From the NCBI GenBank assembly GCA_025351205.1, contig JANXWI010000430.1, positions 1-8,161 on the forward strand: a stretch of DNA of 8,161 bases. The letters run 5' to 3'. Positions 5,841 through 8,161 of the stretch are shown here, piece after piece. Every line of letters starts with the position of its first letter. Within the stretch, counting starts at the first letter, position 1. The notes beneath the pieces are model-generated. The model was given only the letters and a program-made list of their open reading frames with translations. It made no database searches and was not told the origin of the DNA. The translations under genes were made by a program, and so were the position numbers. Source of the DNA: Deinococcus sp. GTDB taxonomy: Bacteria; Deinococcota; Deinococci; Deinococcales; Deinococcaceae.

Positions 5841-5848
5841 AAGGTGGG
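5841..5848 (+). promoter_or_regulatory. Ribosome binding site of the low-GC orphan gene
   Basis: AAGGTGGG is 7 nt before the ATG at 5856. It supports this start and shows the gene is read from a leadered message. Confidence 0.5.
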
Positions 5849-5855
5849 ATAGCCA

Positions 5856-6185
5856 ATGGATGAGTATGAAGAAATCAGACTTGTCGATCTTTTTGAAGCT
5901 GTCATAGAGAGGCCATATCTGTATACCCTTCACGGGACATATCAGGAGGCAATCTCATATCTAGAGGGCTGTTACGATGGGTTTATCCATCATCGGATTG
6001 ATGAAGACTGTAGCGCTTCGTCTTATGCCCCAGATTTGCAGCGTTACCGATCTTTCGCTTCCTGGCTGGCTGCAAAGTATGGTGTATCGGCGAATAAAGA
6101 GGCGTTCAGGCGACTGGCCGAGCAGACCGAGCATCCTCTGGAAGCTGTTCTGGAACTCTACCGCGAGTTCAAGAAAACGGCCTGA
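5856..6185 (+). CDS. Low-GC orphan protein of 109 residues, function unknown
   Basis: This is a small acidic cytoplasmic protein with no signal peptide or membrane segment. By hand count the gene is about 49% GC, against 65-70% for its neighbours, and it uses codons such as ATA, AGA, TTT and TAT that are rare around it, so it was probably acquired. The sequence is mostly helical: an N-terminal helix (MDEYEEIRLVDLFEAVIERP), RPYLYTLHGTYQEAISYLEGCYDGF (19-43), an acidic turn with a lone cysteine, a SFASWLAAKYG helix (66-76), and a final Glu-rich helix (EAVLELYREFKK). The order 'helix - RPxxY - helix ending in GxxxGF - WLAxKYG' resembles a loose group of small proteins often annotated hypothetical or immunity-like. 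No toxin gene lies beside it, so that role is unproven. It sits between mdlC and deoB with about 60 nt on each side, both genes on the same strand. Confidence 0.8.
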   Translation: MDEYEEIRLVDLFEAVIERPYLYTLHGTYQEAISYLEGCYDGFIHHRIDEDCSASSYAPDLQRYRSFASWLAAKYGVSANKEAFRRLAEQTEHPLEAVLELYREFKKTA

Positions 6186-6231
6186 AGCGAGCCTTCGCCT
6201 TGAGCCGCCTGCCCGAACCGGTTCCAAGCTC

Positions 6232-6237
6232 TAGACT
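6232..6237 (+). promoter_or_regulatory. -10 box of deoB
   Basis: TAGACT lies 6 nt before the ATG at 6244, with no Shine-Dalgarno sequence in between. This again fits a leaderless promoter and gives deoB a start independent of the low-GC gene upstream. Confidence 0.55.
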
Positions 6238-6243
6238 GCTCAC

Positions 6244-7428
6244 ATGAAGTTTTCGATCATTGTTCTCGACTCGGTGGGCGTGGGCGAACTGCCCGACGCA
6301 GCAAAGTTTGGCGCTCCTCCCGGCGACGGCGGCGCTCATACCCTCAACCACACGCTCGAACGTACCGGCATCCGGCTGCCCAATCTGGCGCGGCTGGGCC
6401 TGGGGCACATTCCCACTGTTCAGGGCATACAGGCCGTGCCGGAGGTCCACGGCGCATACGGGCGCATGCTGGAGGTCAGTCCCGGCAAGGATACCAGCAC
6501 CGGGCACTGGGAGTTCATGGGCGTGCAGCTGCGGCATCCGTTTCAGGTGTTCCCGGACGGCTTTCCGCCAGAGATCATGGACGCCTTCACCCGCACCACC
6601 GGCACCGGCTACCTGTGCAACCGGCCTTACAGTGGCACCGACGCGCTGCGTGACTACGGCCCCGAGCACCTGAAGACCGGCGACCCCATCGTGTACACCA
6701 GCGCCGACAGCGTGTTTCAGATCGCCGCGCATCTGGACGTGGTGCCCATAGAGCAGCTCTACGACTGGTGTATGGCGGCCCGCGAGATCTTGCAGGGCCA
6801 GCACGCCGTGGCCCGCGTGATCGCCCGGCCCTTCCGGGGGACTGCGCCCGACTTCGAGCGGGCCGGGGAGCTGAGGCGCGACTACTCGCTCACACCGCCG
6901 CCCACCGTGCTGGACGCCCTGAGAGACGTGGGCAGGGACGTGATCGGAATAGGCAAGATCCCCGACATCTATGCCCACCGGGGCTTCTCGGAGGAGATTC
7001 ACACCGACGACAACGCCGACGGCATCGCCAAAACGGTTGCGCGTATGGGCCAGGACTTCGACGGCCTGCTGTTCTGTAACCTCGTGGATTTCGACGCCAA
7101 ATACGGCCACCGCCGCGACCCGGCGGGCTACGGCGCGGCGCTGGAGGCGTTCGACGCCGCGCTGCCCGAGATTCTGGCGCAGGTTCCGGGCGGCCAGGAA
7201 GGCGACGAAGGGGCGCTGCTGATCATCAGTGATCACGGCAACGACCCCACCTGGCACGGCAGCGATCACACCCGCGAGTACGGCCTGCTGCTGGGCTGGC
7301 GTCCGGGCATGGGGGCGGTGAACCTGGGCGAACGGGCCACCTTCTCCGACGTGGGCGCGACGGTGGCGCACGCCCTGGGCGCACGCTGGGCCGGGCCGGG
7401 TGAGAGCTTCTGGGACAGGCTCCGGTGA
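6244..7428 (+). CDS. deoB: Phosphopentomutase DeoB
   Basis: DeoB interconverts ribose 1-phosphate with ribose 5-phosphate (and the deoxy forms), linking nucleoside salvage to the pentose phosphate pathway in the cytoplasm. The 394-residue product has the family's usual length and the alkaline-phosphatase-superfamily core with an inserted cap. The Mn ligands are all present: D9 (IIVLDSVG), D284 and H289 in NLVDFDAKYGHRRDP, D330 and H331 in ISDHGNDP, and H342 in GSDHTRE. The phosphorylated threonine lies in GKDTSTGHWEFMG (81-93). The cap carries NRPYSGTDALRDYG and YTSADSVFQIAAH, which bind substrate in the family. The GKIPDIYAHRGF segment is also typical. The start is fixed by homology, which begins at residue 2. 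The stop overlaps the next start by 4 nt (GTGA), so the following gene is probably co-transcribed. Nothing is missing or truncated. Confidence 0.97.
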   Translation: MKFSIIVLDSVGVGELPDAAKFGAPPGDGGAHTLNHTLERTGIRLPNLARLGLGHIPTVQGIQAVPEVHGAYGRMLEVSPGKDTSTGHWEFMGVQLRHPFQVFPDGFPPEIMDAFTRTTGTGYLCNRPYSGTDALRDYGPEHLKTGDPIVYTSADSVFQIAAHLDVVPIEQLYDWCMAAREILQGQHAVARVIARPFRGTAPDFERAGELRRDYSLTPPPTVLDALRDVGRDVIGIGKIPDIYAHRGFSEEIHTDDNADGIAKTVARMGQDFDGLLFCNLVDFDAKYGHRRDPAGYGAALEAFDAALPEILAQVPGGQEGDEGALLIISDHGNDPTWHGSDHTREYGLLLGWRPGMGAVNLGERATFSDVGATVAHALGARWAGPGESFWDRLR

Positions 7429-8161
7429 CCCTGGCCGTGACGCCCATGCCGCTGACGCCGGAAGCCTTCGCCTACACCCTGACGCTCGGTGGGCGCTTTG
7501 CCGGAACCCAGGACTGGGTGTTGCGCCCCGACAAGGGCACGCTGGTGGTGCGGGTACAGTCGGATTTCAGCGGGGCGCTCCCCGCCGGGCGCCGGGTGCA
7601 GGAATCGCGCACCGAACCGGAAACGGGCTACAGCCTGGCCTACGCCGAGGCCGAGGGCAGCAGCCGCAAACCGCATTTCGAGACCATCTTCGACAGGCAC
7701 ACCGGAACCGTCACGCTGCGGCAGGGCAAAGACGAGGCCAGTCAGCCGCTGCTCGAAGGCCACCACGACCCCCTGTCGCTGCTGCTGTGGCTGCGGGGGC
7801 AGGCAGACAGAGAGCAGGCGGCCCAACAGCAGGCGGCCCAGGAACAGGCGGCTCAGGAGCAGGCAGACGCGCCAGCTTCCGAAATTCCAGTCGCCAAAAT
7901 TCCAGTCGCCGAAACTCCAGGTGCCGAAGCCCCGGCCCTGAGTGCCAGACTGGTGGGCGGGCGGGTCCACGTCCAGACCCTGCAAGGCGGCAGCGTGCAG
8001 GGTCTGGAGGCGCGGGTGTACTTTCTGCGCCCCGGCGGGGCCTACGTGTATGTGGAGCGGCAGGCGCCGCACCGGTTGCTGCGCCTGATCCAGCCCAGCG
8101 ATTTCGGGCCGGTCGAGGCGCTGCTGACCCTGGAACGCCCCGGCGTCGTTGCCAGCCGTGA
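7425..8161 (+). CDS. DUF3108-like protein (partial, runs off the right end)
   Basis: From GTG 7425 the frame stays open to the window edge, giving 245 complete codons plus two bases. GTG overlaps the deoB stop in a GTGA arrangement typical of coupled genes; GTG 7437 or ATG 7446 are alternative starts. There is no signal peptide on any of these starts. Residues about 10-125 (AFAYTLTLGGRFAGTQDWVL ... ETGYSLAYAEAEG ... HFETIFDRHTGTVTL ... DPLSLLLWLRGQ) follow the pattern of DUF3108 beta-barrel proteins: a G-x-x-A-G opening, a central F-D-x-x-x-G strand and DPLSxLxxLR. Then comes a low-complexity linker (about 131-170) of QAAQE and EIPVA repeats, and a beta-rich C-terminal part (LSARLVGGRVHVQTLQGG...YVYVERQAPHRLLRLIQPSDFG), which would be the second half of the same domain split by the linker. 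The function of the family is unknown. The family call is tentative; coding is well supported. Confidence 0.7.
   Translation, partial: MTLAVTPMPLTPEAFAYTLTLGGRFAGTQDWVLRPDKGTLVVRVQSDFSGALPAGRRVQESRTEPETGYSLAYAEAEGSSRKPHFETIFDRHTGTVTLRQGKDEASQPLLEGHHDPLSLLLWLRGQADREQAAQQQAAQEQAAQEQADAPASEIPVAKIPVAETPGAEAPALSARLVGGRVHVQTLQGGSVQGLEARVYFLRPGGAYVYVERQAPHRLLRLIQPSDFGPVEALLTLERPGVVASR
7815..7868 (+). repeat. 15-bp in-frame tandem repeat encoding QAAQx
   Basis: Three full copies of a 15-bp unit (CAGGCGGCCCAACAG and close variants at 7815-7829, 7830-7844 and 7845-7859) are followed by a partial CAGGCAGAC. They encode QAAQQ, QAAQE, QAAQE and QAD, a likely helical, glutamine-rich linker. Confidence 0.9.
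7881..7925 (+). repeat. 15-bp in-frame tandem repeat encoding [EK][IT]P[VG]A
   Basis: Three 15-bp units (7881-7895, 7896-7910 and 7911-7925) encode EIPVA, KIPVA and ETPGA, with a degenerate EAPA after them. The first two differ by a single base. The unit is unrelated to the repeat 13 nt upstream, but its length is the same. It makes a proline-alanine linker. Confidence 0.9.

Noticed and set aside
5856..6185. The low-GC gene as part of a toxin-antitoxin pair
   Set aside because: No small partner frame with plausible coding exists on either side; the flanks are about 60 nt and then full-length metabolic genes.
6169..7371. A 400-codon minus-strand frame opposite deoB
   Set aside because: It is a long open frame produced by GC-rich codon bias opposite a conserved gene. 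Its translation is rich in His, Arg, Gln, Val and Gly without domain motifs, and deoB is certain.
7400..8161. A 253-codon plus-strand frame at the right end, ending exactly at the window edge
   Set aside because: Its product is an Arg/Gly/Ala-rich jumble typical of a shifted frame in GC-rich DNA. The frame from 7425 gives a sensible protein with family-like motifs and in-frame repeats.

Overview
The window looks like chromosomal DNA from a Deinococcus species or close relative. That is an inference from four things: high GC (about 65-70% in the coding lines I sampled), a futalosine-pathway menaquinone gene (mqnD) close to the Thermus version, a run of genes whose only visible promoter element is a TANNNT box 5-6 nt before the start codon (the leaderless pattern known from Deinococcus), and several lineage-type proteins of unknown function. 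I saw no rRNA, tRNA, CRISPR array, transposase or phage gene.

Left part (1-2162). The 3' end of an unidentified plus-strand gene overlaps tail-to-tail by 17 nt with a minus-strand secreted DUF6174-like protein. That gene is divergent from mqnD (1,4-dihydroxy-6-naphthoate synthase). A 183-nt gap holds only a GC-rich hairpin. Then comes a small secreted, basic, two-cysteine protein of unknown function, closed by a clear rho-independent terminator.

Middle part (2289-5793). A minus-strand pair, an SDR oxidoreductase followed 2 nt later by an acetamidase/formamidase-family amidase with a TTG start, faces away from a plus-strand benzoylformate decarboxylase homologue (mdlC-like). The 149-nt divergent region holds a promoter box for each side. 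Amidase, alcohol/ketone oxidoreductase and 2-keto-acid decarboxylase are together reminiscent of a mandelamide-type route, but this is only a hypothesis. The decarboxylase differs from the Pseudomonas enzyme at several active-site positions.

Right part (5794-8161). A low-GC (about 49%) 109-residue orphan gene, probably acquired, is preceded by a near-palindromic 19-bp site. It is followed by deoB (phosphopentomutase, all metal ligands present) and, overlapping by 4 nt, a DUF3108-like protein that runs off the window and carries two different 15-bp in-frame tandem repeats in its middle linker.

Most of the window is ordinary metabolism. The points most worth following are the altered decarboxylase and its neighbours, the low-GC orphan, the frame-breaking 17-bp repeat in the amidase gene, and the leaderless promoter set. 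I found no convincing evidence of a wholly new multi-gene system.
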